Assembly (NCBI RefSeq): GCF_013401555.1
Contig: NZ_CP058552.1
Coordinates: 4,898,001-4,962,000 of the forward strand
Length of the DNA: 64,000 bases
Direction of reading: 5' to 3'
Source of the DNA: Paenibacillus sp. E222
GTDB taxonomy: Bacteria > Bacillota > Bacilli > Paenibacillales > Paenibacillaceae
Part shown: positions 18,851 through 28,137 of the stretch, in pieces
Layout of the letters: the number at the start of each line of letters is the position of its first letter
How positions within the stretch are numbered: the stretch's first letter is position 1
The notes under the pieces: model-generated
The model's database searches: none
The model's input: only the letters and a program-made list of their open reading frames with translations
Told to the model about the DNA's origin: nothing
Position numbers and translations under genes: made by a program

Positions 18851-21679
18851 ATGAAAATTATTCGTTTAAAAACCAACCGTGTGGTGAATCCACTAGGTTT
18901 TGATTTAGGCAAACCAAGATTTTCATACACTGTAACCGACACGAATGGCAAGAAGCAAGCGGCAGCCCGGTATGTTGTGGCGCTTGACGATGAATTCCAA
19001 GACGTCGTATTTGACAGCGAAACGAGAAAGGATATCAACAGTCTTGCCTTTGAGCTTCAGCTGGAATTGATACCGCGATGCCGCTATTTTTGGCGTGTGG
19101 AGGTATGGACGGATAATGGAGAACACGCCACAAGTGAGACTGCGTGGTTTGAAACAGCCAAGCTGAACGAAGCGTGGAAAGGGACATGGATCACTCCAAA
19201 ATTCGATAAAACCATTCATCCGGTTTTAAAAAAATCGTTACTGCTGAAAGGCCCCGTTGCTTCGGCTCGAGTCTATGTATGTGGACTGGGTCTTTACGAA
19301 TTATATTTTAACGGTCTAAAAGCCGGAAACGAATTTCTGACACCTAACTTCAATAATTATCATAAATGGCTGCAATATCAAACATATGATGTGACCGAAC
19401 TTCTGCAAACAGGTCAGAATGAGATATCGGTAAGGCTTGGAAATGGCTTATACAAAGGACGTTTTGGTTTTGACGGCCATTCGAGCGAGATCTACGGTAA
19501 TACGTTTGCTCTTCTATATGAAATGGTTGTGACATACAAGGACGGCTCAACTGAGATCATTGTTTCCAATGACTCATGGACTGCGGAACAAAGTCAAATT
19601 ATATCGGGAAATTTATACGACGGTGAAATTTATGATGCAACTTTTCAAGCCTCTGAAAGCTATCCCGTTAGAGAAGTTGAACTTGGCTATGATCGACTTA
19701 AGGCCAGGCTTAGTCTTCCTGTAGTGATCAAGGAGAAAAGGAAGCCTCTCGAAGTGATTCATACGCCTGCGGGCGAGACGGTCTTGGATATGGGGCAGAA
19801 CATGGTTGGCTGGATCGAATATCGGACCAACGCTCCCAAAGGAAGTATCATTCGGTTACAATACGGCGAAGTGCTACAGGAAGGAAATTTCTACCGAGAT
19901 AATTTGCGCACCGCAATGGCGGAACATCAATTTACGGCAGATGGACGGGAAACGCTCGTTCGTCCTTACTTCACCTACTATGGATTCAGATATGTAAAGG
20001 TTGAAGGCTGGATCGGACAATTGAATTCTGAGGATTTTACTGGATGTGTTCTTTATTCGGACCTTGATGATACAGGGCATTTTGAGACCGACAATCCTCT
20101 GATCAACCGCTTGTTTCAGAATGCAAAGTGGGGACAAAAGGGGAACTTCCTGGATGTTCCAACCGATTGCCCTCAGCGGGATGAACGAATGGGCTGGACG
20201 GGGGACGCTCAGGTATTCTCTGGTACCGCCTGTTTTAATATGGATTCCTATGCTTTCTTCAACAAGTATTGCTTTGATCTTGGAAGTGAACAGGAGGAAC
20301 GCCAAGGAGAGGTTCCGGTGGTTGTTCCTGCTGTTAATGTCCGTGAGGGTGGGTCCAGCGCTTGGGGAGATGCATCCGTAATTATCCCATGGAATGTATA
20401 TCTACATTACGGGGATGTAGCCATTCTTCATCAGCAGTTTGAAAGCATGAAAGGATGGGCCGACTACATTATAAAAAAAGATACGGACTCAGGCGGACGT
20501 AGATTATGGACGGTAGGGTTCCATTTTGGAGATTGGCTTTCCCTAGACAGCAGCAATCCGGATTCTCCTTTTGGCGGAACCGATAAGGATTTCATCGCCT
20601 CTGCGTACTACAGTTATTCAACATACATTGTGGCCAAGGCAGCGAAGGTCCTAGGGCGCGAAGCAGAAGCGGCATATTATGAGCGTATTTCTAAGGAAGT
20701 TAAAGTTGCAATTCAGGAGGAATTTTTTACTATAACAGGCCGGTTGGCGATCGATACACAAACTGCGTACGCAGTTGCGCTATTTATGGATTTGGTTCCA
20801 AAATGCTACATCGACAAAGTGGTTGAGGCTCTGCGGAAGCGTTTAAAAGCTGACCGTAATCACCTGAAAACAGGGTTTGTGGGAACACCTTACTTAAATC
20901 ATGTACTGACATATCATGGATGTAATGATCTTGCTTATACCTTACTGCTTAATGACGACTACCCGAGTTGGCTTTATGCCGTGAAGTTGGGTGCAACGAC
21001 CATTTGGGAACGGTGGAATTCAATTTTACCAGACGGAACGATTAGCGATACAGGCATGAATTCCTTAAACCATTATGCTTACGGCGCAATCGTAGAATGG
21101 ATGTATCGTTGCATGGCGGGGATTAATCCAGTTGAGGAGGCTCCGGGTTTCCAGCGCGTGGCGCTCGTCCCGCAACCGGATAACCGGCTGAAGTGGGTGA
21201 AAGCAACAGTTGAAACCGCATCGGGCACCTATCGTAGCGGATGGGAGATTGATAAGGAAGGAAGGCTTGAGTTTACTTTTGATATTCCTTTCAATGCATC
21301 TGCCTGTATACGCTTACCTCATGCCCGTTTAAAAGATTTAGAAATTAACGGTGTTACCTGGGAGTTTACTGACATAACCGGAGAACAACTTGAGGAAGAG
21401 GTCCTATTGGAATTACTCAGTGGAAGCTATTCGATCAGCTATTCACCGACTAAGAGTTATTTGAGGATATTTAGCACGAAAACTCCATTAATTGAACTTT
21501 TGCACCACGATGAGGCTGCACCGCTCATAAGGACAATGATGTCTGAACAGGTTAAAGTCAATCCGGATGATTTGGGCGCTTCAATGGGTAACTCCTCCCT
21601 CCGGGATTTGGCAGCGTTCTATTCATTGCCTACACATATTTTGGATCAGATGGATGAACGGTTAAGTCAAATAAAATAA
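18851..21679 (+). CDS. alpha-L-rhamnosidase, GH78, with extra C-terminal tail
   Basis: A 942-residue GH78 enzyme and the second of the locus. The start ATG 18851 follows GAGAGG. The catalytic block TDCPQRDERMGWTGDAQ lies near residues 437-454 and the later Glu in TTIWERWNS near 717, followed by SLNHYAYG. Beyond the family's usual final sandwich (ending near 865) there is a tail of about 75 residues with a predicted helical end (LRDLAAFYSLP, LDQMDERLSQIK) not seen in the first GH78 here. No signal peptide. The two GH78 enzymes are only distantly alike and probably split different rhamnosyl linkages. Confidence 0.88.
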   Translation: MKIIRLKTNRVVNPLGFDLGKPRFSYTVTDTNGKKQAAARYVVALDDEFQDVVFDSETRKDINSLAFELQLELIPRCRYFWRVEVWTDNGEHATSETAWFETAKLNEAWKGTWITPKFDKTIHPVLKKSLLLKGPVASARVYVCGLGLYELYFNGLKAGNEFLTPNFNNYHKWLQYQTYDVTELLQTGQNEISVRLGNGLYKGRFGFDGHSSEIYGNTFALLYEMVVTYKDGSTEIIVSNDSWTAEQSQIISGNLYDGEIYDATFQASESYPVREVELGYDRLKARLSLPVVIKEKRKPLEVIHTPAGETVLDMGQNMVGWIEYRTNAPKGSIIRLQYGEVLQEGNFYRDNLRTAMAEHQFTADGRETLVRPYFTYYGFRYVKVEGWIGQLNSEDFTGCVLYSDLDDTGHFETDNPLINRLFQNAKWGQKGNFLDVPTDCPQRDERMGWTGDAQVFSGTACFNMDSYAFFNKYCFDLGSEQEERQGEVPVVVPAVNVREGGSSAWGDASVIIPWNVYLHYGDVAILHQQFESMKGWADYIIKKDTDSGGRRLWTVGFHFGDWLSLDSSNPDSPFGGTDKDFIASAYYSYSTYIVAKAAKVLGREAEAAYYERISKEVKVAIQEEFFTITGRLAIDTQTAYAVALFMDLVPKCYIDKVVEALRKRLKADRNHLKTGFVGTPYLNHVLTYHGCNDLAYTLLLNDDYPSWLYAVKLGATTIWERWNSILPDGTISDTGMNSLNHYAYGAIVEWMYRCMAGINPVEEAPGFQRVALVPQPDNRLKWVKATVETASGTYRSGWEIDKEGRLEFTFDIPFNASACIRLPHARLKDLEINGVTWEFTDITGEQLEEEVLLELLSGSYSISYSPTKSYLRIFSTKTPLIELLHHDEAAPLIRTMMSEQVKVNPDDLGASMGNSSLRDLAAFYSLPTHILDQMDERLSQIK

Positions 21680-21701
21680 CAACCATCAGGTTTAACGACT
21701 T

Positions 21702-21736
21702 CATTCCCGAAAAGCTCAACTAGCTGTTCGGGAATG
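21702..21736 (+). terminator. hairpin after second GH78
   Basis: Perfect arms CATTCCCGAA and TTCGGGAATG with a 15-base loop, but no T-run. It may act as a weak or factor-assisted terminator or as an mRNA 3' stabiliser. Confidence 0.45.
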
Positions 21737-21750
21737 TTCGCAGAAAGGGG

Positions 21751-21764
21751 TGAAAGCGGTACCA
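21751..21764 (+). promoter_or_regulatory. CcpA cre-like site before the SLH esterase
   Basis: TGAAAGCGGTACCA matches 13 of 14 cre consensus positions and lies 79 bases before the start codon, suggesting carbon catabolite control of the secreted esterase. Confidence 0.4.
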
Positions 21765-21842
21765 AACGGGAGGAACGGGTAGAGAATAATGAGCGAATTC
21801 GCCAAATGAGGCCATTAAACCACTTTAAAGGAGCCATCAAAG

Positions 21843-24644
21843 ATGATAAGGAGATTATTTATCTGTCTCATGGCCATGGTCATGATTAGCTTTCCTGCTG
21901 CACTTAGGGCGAATGCTGCTGAAGGAAATGAACTTATGAGAACGATTTCATTAACTTCGGGTCTATTTGATTCGAATAAGGAATTAGCTTCGGTTACGGG
22001 TGCGGTTTATGATTTTGCAAGCACTGGGAGAGCGGAAACCACAGCCTCATTCCAGTGGACTGCAGCTGATAGCAGAGCAACGGAGATTGTTATTGAGCAG
22101 TCACCGGCTGGTCAAAACAAATGGACTAAAGCAGTTACCGGCACAATTCCAATTGACGCTACTAGCGTAATAGTATCAGAACTGATTGCAGGAACAGTCT
22201 ATGATTTCCGGTTAGTTGTGATCGGAGGCGAAAATGCAGGTATTTCAAACACCGTCACGATTAAAACTGATATTGACATTATTTCCAAGCTAATCAATGG
22301 TGGTCACCTTTTTGATTGGAATCCCGGCGATGGAACCGTCTACCATGATTTGGTGTATGGTAACAAAGAGCGCAATAAATATGACTTGTATATTCCTACG
22401 AATGCTTCAAAAACAGAAGATATTGGTGTTATATTGAATCTCCACGGAGGTTCCTGGGTCGAAGGTGATAAAAGCGGGATGGCAGCCGAGTCGAAACGGT
22501 TTGCACAAGCTGGGTACATTACTGCCAGTATGAATTATACATTGATTCAGGAGGGCAATGGGGCGACAATCATGTCCATGATGGATGAAATTCAGGCATG
22601 CGTCACAGCTCTGAAGAAAGAATTGACTAATCGCGGTTATCATGTTTCGAGATTAACCATGGCAGGATACTCTGCTGGCGGACATCTAGCCTCCTTATAT
22701 GCGTATTCAAGGGCAGATGTTACTGCTTTGCCAGTAGTCCTTGTCCTGGATAGTGTTGGTCCGAGTGACCTGTATCCAGATACATGGGCGCCTATGTTTG
22801 ATGCGACAATGACAGCGGGTATTCTGAGTCTAATGGTCGGTGAAGTGATTACCCTAGAAGATATTGACTCTGGGATAGTGGATGAGAAGATTAAAGCAGT
22901 ATCACCGCTTCAGCATGTTAGTAGCGACTCGCCTCCTACGATAATGGCTTATGGTGTATATGATCAGATTGTAGCACCGGGGCACCATCAAAAGCTTGCA
23001 TCTGCGCTTAAACAGGCTGGGGTGGATCATAAATATATTTTATACCCAAACTCCGATCATGCTCTTGGTAACGATCCCGACAAAACTGCTGAACGAATCA
23101 GTTCCTCATTGGCTTATTTGGAGAAATATATGTCCCTTGAGCCACTCACTCCAATAGGTGATTTTGCAAGCACAGAAAAGACCGGTTCATCAGCGACCTT
23201 TAGTTGGACTATGCCAGTCAATGCGGACAGAATTATCATTGAGCAATCGCTAGCAGGGCAGAATAACTGGGCAACGTCCGAAACGAAAACAATTGCAACG
23301 AATGCTTCAAGTGCAACGATAACGGAATTGTCGTCAGGAACAACCTATGACTTCCGTTTGGTTGTGACAGGAGGAGTGAATGCAGGTAACTCGAACACGG
23401 TAAGTGTTACGACACGTAATGATCTTCCGGTAAACTCTCCACAATCACCAACAATCTCATCACAATCACCAGCAAAAGGAAATACCATTGAACAATCAAC
23501 CGACTTAGGAGTATTCAAAACGGTTAACCAAAATGGTCAAACCCTCGAAACGTTCTCTGTCGATTCTAAAAAGTTGACTGACTATTTATCTTCGAAGAAA
23601 GAAGGTTCAATTGTTCCCATTTCAATGCAGACGAAGTCTGGTGTGTTTTCCGTTGAATTAAGCGGTCCAGTAATTTGGGCAATGGATAACAAGAAGGTGA
23701 TATTGGAGATTCAAACGGAGCAAGTAACTTACCGGCTCCCGGCAAAGCTAATCCATAATTCTGCAGTCTCCAGTTCATTGGGAGATTCCATTAGCATGGA
23801 TAACCTTAAGGTACAAATTGATATTTCGGCAACATTGTCTGACAAGACTAAACACTTAGAAAGTGTAGCGCAAGAAGATGGATTTTCTCTAATTGTTCCA
23901 CCAATGGATTTCACATTAAGGCTCACTCAAGGAGAGAAGAGCCTTGAAATATCAAAATTCAACGAATATGTGGAGCGGACGTTCACCCTTCCCGATAACG
24001 TTAACCCAAACAAGATCATGACAGGTGTAATCGTCGGAGAAGATGGGCAGGCTCGTTCCGTACCGACTAAAATTCTGGAGAAACACGGGAAACATTATGC
24101 TCAAATCAAAAGTATGGCTAACGGCACTTACGCAGTTATATGGTATCCGGTTGAGTTCGTAGATACGGTCAACCATTGGGCGGAGAAGGCAATCCATCAA
24201 ATGGGGTCACGGATGGTGACCCTTGGGACAGACCGAACTCAATTTAATCCAGACCGTGTTGTTTCCGGCGCTGAATTCGTTGCTATCCTTGCCCGTGGAT
24301 TGGGACTGCAAATTGAAGGGGAAACAACGATGATTAAAAATCATCCCACCTTCCGCCCAAATGAAGCAATTACACGTGAGCAGGCGATGGTTTGGATTTT
24401 GAGAGCCATTGAAGTAACCGGTTTAAAGCCGAAGTTCTCTACTAAGACAAAAATGGTGATTCTAGAACAGTTTTCCGATGCAGGTAAGGTATCCGATTGG
24501 TCCAAGGAAGCCGTTGAATTTTGCCTAAATAACGGTATTGTGAATGGGAGAAGCCTTTCGTCACTGGCAGCGGATACGTTTCTAACCAGAGCTGAAGCTG
24601 TCACTATCGTTCAAAGAATTCTTGAGAAATCAGGACTAGTCTAA
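21843..24644 (+). CDS. secreted FnIII-esterase-FnIII-SLH surface protein
   Basis: A 933-residue cell-surface esterase. A signal peptide (about 1-26, ending ALRANAA) is followed by an FnIII domain (about 45-142) and a BD-FAE/lipase-type alpha/beta hydrolase (about 155-430) with HGGSW, nucleophile elbow GYSAGGH (Ser near 277), an Asp in YGVYDQ and a His in NSDHALG near 405. A second FnIII copy follows (about 440-525), repeating whole phrases of the first, then a region of unknown fold, then SLH motifs from about 772 to the end, the middle one abbreviated. SLH domains hold the protein to secondary cell-wall polymers. Start ATG 21843 follows AAAGGAG. It is the only exported enzyme of this locus. 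Confidence 0.83.
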   Translation: MIRRLFICLMAMVMISFPAALRANAAEGNELMRTISLTSGLFDSNKELASVTGAVYDFASTGRAETTASFQWTAADSRATEIVIEQSPAGQNKWTKAVTGTIPIDATSVIVSELIAGTVYDFRLVVIGGENAGISNTVTIKTDIDIISKLINGGHLFDWNPGDGTVYHDLVYGNKERNKYDLYIPTNASKTEDIGVILNLHGGSWVEGDKSGMAAESKRFAQAGYITASMNYTLIQEGNGATIMSMMDEIQACVTALKKELTNRGYHVSRLTMAGYSAGGHLASLYAYSRADVTALPVVLVLDSVGPSDLYPDTWAPMFDATMTAGILSLMVGEVITLEDIDSGIVDEKIKAVSPLQHVSSDSPPTIMAYGVYDQIVAPGHHQKLASALKQAGVDHKYILYPNSDHALGNDPDKTAERISSSLAYLEKYMSLEPLTPIGDFASTEKTGSSATFSWTMPVNADRIIIEQSLAGQNNWATSETKTIATNASSATITELSSGTTYDFRLVVTGGVNAGNSNTVSVTTRNDLPVNSPQSPTISSQSPAKGNTIEQSTDLGVFKTVNQNGQTLETFSVDSKKLTDYLSSKKEGSIVPISMQTKSGVFSVELSGPVIWAMDNKKVILEIQTEQVTYRLPAKLIHNSAVSSSLGDSISMDNLKVQIDISATLSDKTKHLESVAQEDGFSLIVPPMDFTLRLTQGEKSLEISKFNEYVERTFTLPDNVNPNKIMTGVIVGEDGQARSVPTKILEKHGKHYAQIKSMANGTYAVIWYPVEFVDTVNHWAEKAIHQMGSRMVTLGTDRTQFNPDRVVSGAEFVAILARGLGLQIEGETTMIKNHPTFRPNEAITREQAMVWILRAIEVTGLKPKFSTKTKMVILEQFSDAGKVSDWSKEAVEFCLNNGIVNGRSLSSLAADTFLTRAEAVTIVQRILEKSGLV

Positions 24645-24675
24645 ACCTTATTTCAACACAATGAAGAATAGATAA

Positions 24676-24724
24676 ATACCAAAGAAAGTCGCTAATTGAG
24701 TTGGCGACTTTCTTTGGTATCTTT
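24676..24724 (+). terminator. bidirectional terminator between SLH esterase and HxlR gene
   Basis: A perfect 17-bp stem, ATACCAAAGAAAGTCGC with its complement (24676-24692 and 24704-24720), lies between convergent genes, with T-rich sequence on both sides. Confidence 0.78.
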
Positions 24725-24782
24725 TAAAGATACTGAGTAGTTCGATCATTTTGTTTTATTAAACCTATTACTTGACAGAGGT

Positions 24783-25163
24783 TTAGTCAGTGAATTTTTG
24801 TTTGTTTAGAGAATCTTGACCATGTTTATTTCCGAATTGTTCCATACTGTCTAGTATAGGAAGAAAGTCTATTCCTTTTTCGGTTAGTGAATATTCAACT
24901 TTGGGCGGAATCTCTGAGAAAACATGGCGCTCAATAAATCCATCTTGCTCTAATTCCCTTAATTGTTTAGTTAACGAACCTTGTGAAATATCAGTGAAAA
25001 TGGACTTTATCTCCCCAAAACGTCGTGTTTGCTTTGAAAGAAGCCAAAGAATCATAATTTTCCATCTTCCTGAAAGGACATGTTGGGTGTGAATTATTCC
25101 ATATACAATGGAGTCTCCATTGATCAAATCAGTATTGATGCCATCCTTGCAGATTCGGCCCAT
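24783..25163 (-). CDS. HxlR-family transcriptional regulator
   Basis: A 126-residue winged-helix regulator. The HxlR core is clear: GRWKIMILWLL, then RRFGEI, ISQGSLTKQLRELEQDGFIER and YSLTEKG. A single Cys near the N-terminus (residue 5) recalls redox-sensing members, but that role is inference. It starts at ATG 25163 after AAGGAAG. It is transcribed away from the flavoprotein gene, with a palindrome in the shared upstream region, so it most likely controls that gene and itself. Confidence 0.85.
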   Translation of the reverse strand: MGRICKDGINTDLINGDSIVYGIIHTQHVLSGRWKIMILWLLSKQTRRFGEIKSIFTDISQGSLTKQLRELEQDGFIERHVFSEIPPKVEYSLTEKGIDFLPILDSMEQFGNKHGQDSLNKQKFTD

Positions 25164-25199
25164 TATCTATCTTCCTTTCGCTTCATTAGTACTAAAAAA

Positions 25200-25212
25200 G
25201 TGACTTGGTCAC
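25200..25212. promoter_or_regulatory. candidate HxlR operator
   Basis: GTGAC-TTG-GTCAC is a perfect palindrome with flanking A and T runs, in the 149-base divergent region between the HxlR and flavoprotein genes. Confidence 0.5.
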
Positions 25213-25312
25213 ATTTTTTTGCCTACTTCCAATGTCAAAGAGATCTGTTTATTATATGAGACATCCATTACTAACTCAATCACTATTTCGATGATATGAA
25301 GGGAGTCTTTTT

Positions 25313-26269
25313 ATGAATAGAGTAACCAAATTACTGGGGATTAAATATCCCATTATATCGGCAGCTATGAGCTGGGTTACCTCGGCTAAATTTGTTGCTG
25401 CAGTTTCAAACGCTGGAGGGATGGGAGTTCTTGGGCCGAATGCTGGTCAAAACAACTCGGCGAAAAGTTTAGATGAATTTATAGAAGGTGTACGAAGTGA
25501 GATCAGGAAAGTAAGGGAGTTGACGGATAAACCGTTTGCAGTCAATTACATTTTACCCTTCGATGTTAATGGGACAAGTTTATTCACTAACGCGTTGTTT
25601 GATGTTTTAGTTGAAGAGAATGTAAAAATTGTTGTAGTTATTGGAACTATAATGCATCAAAATGAAATAGAGAAACTAAAAAAACACGATTTCACAGTAA
25701 TTTATCGCCCAATTAACCCCACAGTTCAAAATTTAATTGAAGCTGAGACTGCAGGAGTAGACGCCCTCATTGTAACTGGGAATGAAGCAGGAGGTCATAT
25801 TAGCCAGTATGAAATTAGTCTGTTCACACTTGTTCCTCAAGCTGCAGATTCTTTAAATATCCCCTTTATTGCAGCAGGAGGAATTATCGATGGCAGAGGA
25901 GTACAAGCTGTAATGAATCTAGGCGCAGAAGGAGTATACATGGGCACTCGTTTTGTAGCGACTCATGAGAATCCAGCCAGTGATGCGGCCAAGCAAGCAA
26001 TTCTTCAAGTTAGTAGTGATGAATTTCTCAGACTTGAAGGAGCTAATGAACGAACCATTCCTACAATTGGAGGTAAGAGAGCCTTTCAACTTATTAAAGA
26101 AGGAAAACTCGATGAAGCTGGAACTTATATCAAAAATGGATTTAAAACTGGATTACTGGACGGTAATCTGGAGATTGGCACAATTTCTATCTCTCCATCG
26201 GCAGGAGGAATCAAAGAAATTAAAACATGTAAACAGGTTATAGATGAGATTGTGAATGCTATTTCATAA
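25313..26269 (+). CDS. nitronate monooxygenase / FabK-like FMN enzyme
   Basis: A 318-residue TIM-barrel flavoprotein of the 2-nitropropane dioxygenase group. Early PIISAAMSWVT, the GNEAGGH motif near residues 157-163, PFIAAGGIIDGRGV and GAEGVYMGTRFVAT are its FMN-binding marks. It would either detoxify alkyl nitronates or act as an enoyl-ACP reductase II; the pairing with an HxlR stress-type regulator favours detoxification. The start ATG 25313 follows GAAGGGAG. A strong terminator ends the unit. Confidence 0.8.
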   Translation: MNRVTKLLGIKYPIISAAMSWVTSAKFVAAVSNAGGMGVLGPNAGQNNSAKSLDEFIEGVRSEIRKVRELTDKPFAVNYILPFDVNGTSLFTNALFDVLVEENVKIVVVIGTIMHQNEIEKLKKHDFTVIYRPINPTVQNLIEAETAGVDALIVTGNEAGGHISQYEISLFTLVPQAADSLNIPFIAAGGIIDGRGVQAVMNLGAEGVYMGTRFVATHENPASDAAKQAILQVSSDEFLRLEGANERTIPTIGGKRAFQLIKEGKLDEAGTYIKNGFKTGLLDGNLEIGTISISPSAGGIKEIKTCKQVIDEIVNAIS

Positions 26270-26323
26270 TCAAAAGGCTCTCATTCTCAACTAAAGACGA
26301 AGTATTTCGTTTCATAAACCAAC

Positions 26324-26366
26324 AGCGGCGACCTTTTCCCGAATAATCCGGGAAAAGGTCGCCGCT
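26324..26366. terminator. strong bidirectional terminator
   Basis: A perfect 18-bp stem (26324-26341 and 26349-26366) with 7-base loop lies between convergent genes. The stem includes GGCGACCTTTTCCCG and its complement. Confidence 0.88.
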
Positions 26367-26406
26367 TAATATGAAGTTTTTTTGTTGTCTATATCTAAAT
26401 TATTAT

Positions 26407-27354
26407 TTAATTTGAATTAGAAAAGAACGAATGAAATACTTCTATCAAATCGTCCTCCGCTTGAAGCCCGAGTTGTTTTTGCTCTTCAGTTGTATATTTT
26501 AGTTCCTCATCATTTTGAGGTTTCATTACCTCTGACGTATCCATAAAAGGATGGAATGCCTTCTCGTAAGAGAATACCTGAGTCGGTACGCCTGCCTTAT
26601 TCAAAATATCTATATATGGCTTAGCCGAATTAGATATCTCATCTTGACCGCCTAGCACAAAAACTGTGGAGGCAAGAGGTACTTGTGCATCAGTTGGGAT
26701 CTCTTCATCCATCAAGTTTGGCGTAAGTACAGGAATAACAGACATTAGATAAGGAACTACTAGGACTTGTCCAGCCAATTTAAAATTTTCTGATTGCAAT
26801 AACAGGGAGGTATTTGCCACATGATAACTACCCGCACTAAAACCCATAGTCGCAAATTTACTGGAATCAATATTATACTCATCTTCATGCGCAGCAAAAT
26901 AATAGATGGTGTCTCTAATTTCTTCAGCAGGATAAGGAATAAATTTTTCGTCCAGTTTTTTATAGTTAATCGAGACAATCATCGCCTGCCATTTTTCCAT
27001 AACTCTAGCATTAAATGTATCTAGCATGTCTGCTGCTCCACCGAAAAATCCACCACCATGCACCATGAATATAACAGGTAATTTTTTATCTTCACTCCCC
27101 TCTGGACGATATAGAATGGTTTCTACATCATCAATACCTTCTCGTGGTACAGTAAATCGCGTTCCCAACAACTCATCATCTGACTTCACCCACTGGGCTC
27201 TATCTTCAGCTGCATCTCTTGCTACTAACCGAGCAAGTTGTACAGGATTTGTTACAAAAAATATGGCTGTTGCAGCAACTAGGAATGTTAAAACTCCAAA
27301 ACCAATACCTAGTTTCTTCAACCATTTTCTATTTTTTTTATTTTTTTTCTTCAT
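26407..27354 (-). CDS. membrane-anchored alpha/beta hydrolase
   Basis: A 315-residue esterase-like protein with a very basic N-terminus, one membrane helix (about residues 14-35) and an alpha/beta hydrolase_3 domain facing outward. HGGGFFGG is the oxyanion motif, GFSAGS the nucleophile elbow and AFHPF the likely catalytic His. ATG 27354 is 10 bases from GGAG; a TTG two codons upstream is closer. It is divergent from a TetR gene and probably controlled by it. It has the same plan as the frameshifted protein at 14.8 kb, suggesting paralogues. Substrate unknown. Confidence 0.78.
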   Translation of the reverse strand: MKKKNKKNRKWLKKLGIGFGVLTFLVAATAIFFVTNPVQLARLVARDAAEDRAQWVKSDDELLGTRFTVPREGIDDVETILYRPEGSEDKKLPVIFMVHGGGFFGGAADMLDTFNARVMEKWQAMIVSINYKKLDEKFIPYPAEEIRDTIYYFAAHEDEYNIDSSKFATMGFSAGSYHVANTSLLLQSENFKLAGQVLVVPYLMSVIPVLTPNLMDEEIPTDAQVPLASTVFVLGGQDEISNSAKPYIDILNKAGVPTQVFSYEKAFHPFMDTSEVMKPQNDEELKYTTEEQKQLGLQAEDDLIEVFHSFFSNSN

Positions 27355-27390
27355 CAGCAAAGTACTCCTTTTTGTCTATTTGATATTTAC

Positions 27391-27408
27391 ATGTTACATA
27401 TGTATCAT
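27391..27408. promoter_or_regulatory. candidate TetR operator
   Basis: ATGTTACATATGTATCAT is an 18-base palindrome with 16 symmetric positions, in the divergent region between the hydrolase and TetR genes. Confidence 0.5.
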
Positions 27409-27479
27409 TGATCTTAGAGTATCGTTTTTATTAGGTCAATTACTATGGGGAAAATGAAACAGAAAGGCAATTGTGTAAC

Positions 27480-27986
27480 ATGAAAAATAAAGATAAGGCT
27501 AGTTATGTAAAAGAAAAAATCTCAAGTGCATTTTTTCAACTGTTTGATGAAAAAGAGTTTGCGGAAATATCTATCAAAGAAATCACTATAAGAGCTCAAG
27601 TTAGTCGTGTCTCATTTTACCGAAATTTCGAAACCAAGGAAGATATCTTGCGTTATTATATCCACCAAAAAATGAGTGAATGGAGGCAAACAACCGATTT
27701 AGTAAAGGAATCTAACTTTAAAATAGTTATTGCCGACCTTTTCGAACATTATAAGGAGCATAATGATTTTTATCTTCTTCTTTATAAAAGAGGTTTTTCT
27801 TATTTGATTTTGGAAGATATTCAAACCATATGGGGAGCAAGAGAGAACCAAACTAATAAGGATGCTTACGTATATGCATATCTCACTTATGGTTTATTTG
27901 GTTGGATAAATGAATGGTTTGCAAGAGGAATGCAAGAATCGGCAAAAGATATTCTAGAGCTCTTTGAGGAAAAAGACGAAAAATAA
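27480..27986 (+). CDS. TetR/AcrR-family transcriptional regulator
   Basis: A 168-residue regulator. The N-terminal helix-turn-helix is typical (FAEISIKEITIRAQVSRVSFYRNF in pattern), with a C-terminal ligand domain of the TetR_C type. ATG 27480 lies about 12 bases after AAAGG; a TTG at 27471 is an alternative but too close. It shares an upstream region and palindrome with the divergent hydrolase gene, so local control of that gene is the simplest reading. Confidence 0.82.
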   Translation: MKNKDKASYVKEKISSAFFQLFDEKEFAEISIKEITIRAQVSRVSFYRNFETKEDILRYYIHQKMSEWRQTTDLVKESNFKIVIADLFEHYKEHNDFYLLLYKRGFSYLILEDIQTIWGARENQTNKDAYVYAYLTYGLFGWINEWFARGMQESAKDILELFEEKDEK

Positions 27987-28004
27987 TCATCTCGATTAGA
28001 TTTA

Positions 28005-28105
28005 TCCCGCACAATATACCGCTTTTTTAAGGGACCATGATCATGTCTCTTCATGAGTACAAGAACATGGTTCCTTTGCCGAAGGGATACAACATTCTAC
28101 TATTG
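28005..28105 (+). repeat. degenerate copy (E) of the paired-arm repeat
   Basis: The order matches the right part of the copies near 38-43 kb: a CGCTTTTTTAA tail, a left-pointing arm GGGACCATGATCATGTCTC, a short loop, a right-pointing arm ACAAGAACATGGTTCC, then the spacer TTTGCCGAA found also in the 41.1-kb copy. It lies alone between the TetR and MFS genes. Confidence 0.5.
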
Positions 28106-28137
28106 ACAATTTGAGACGTCATCTAATTCTTGAACTT

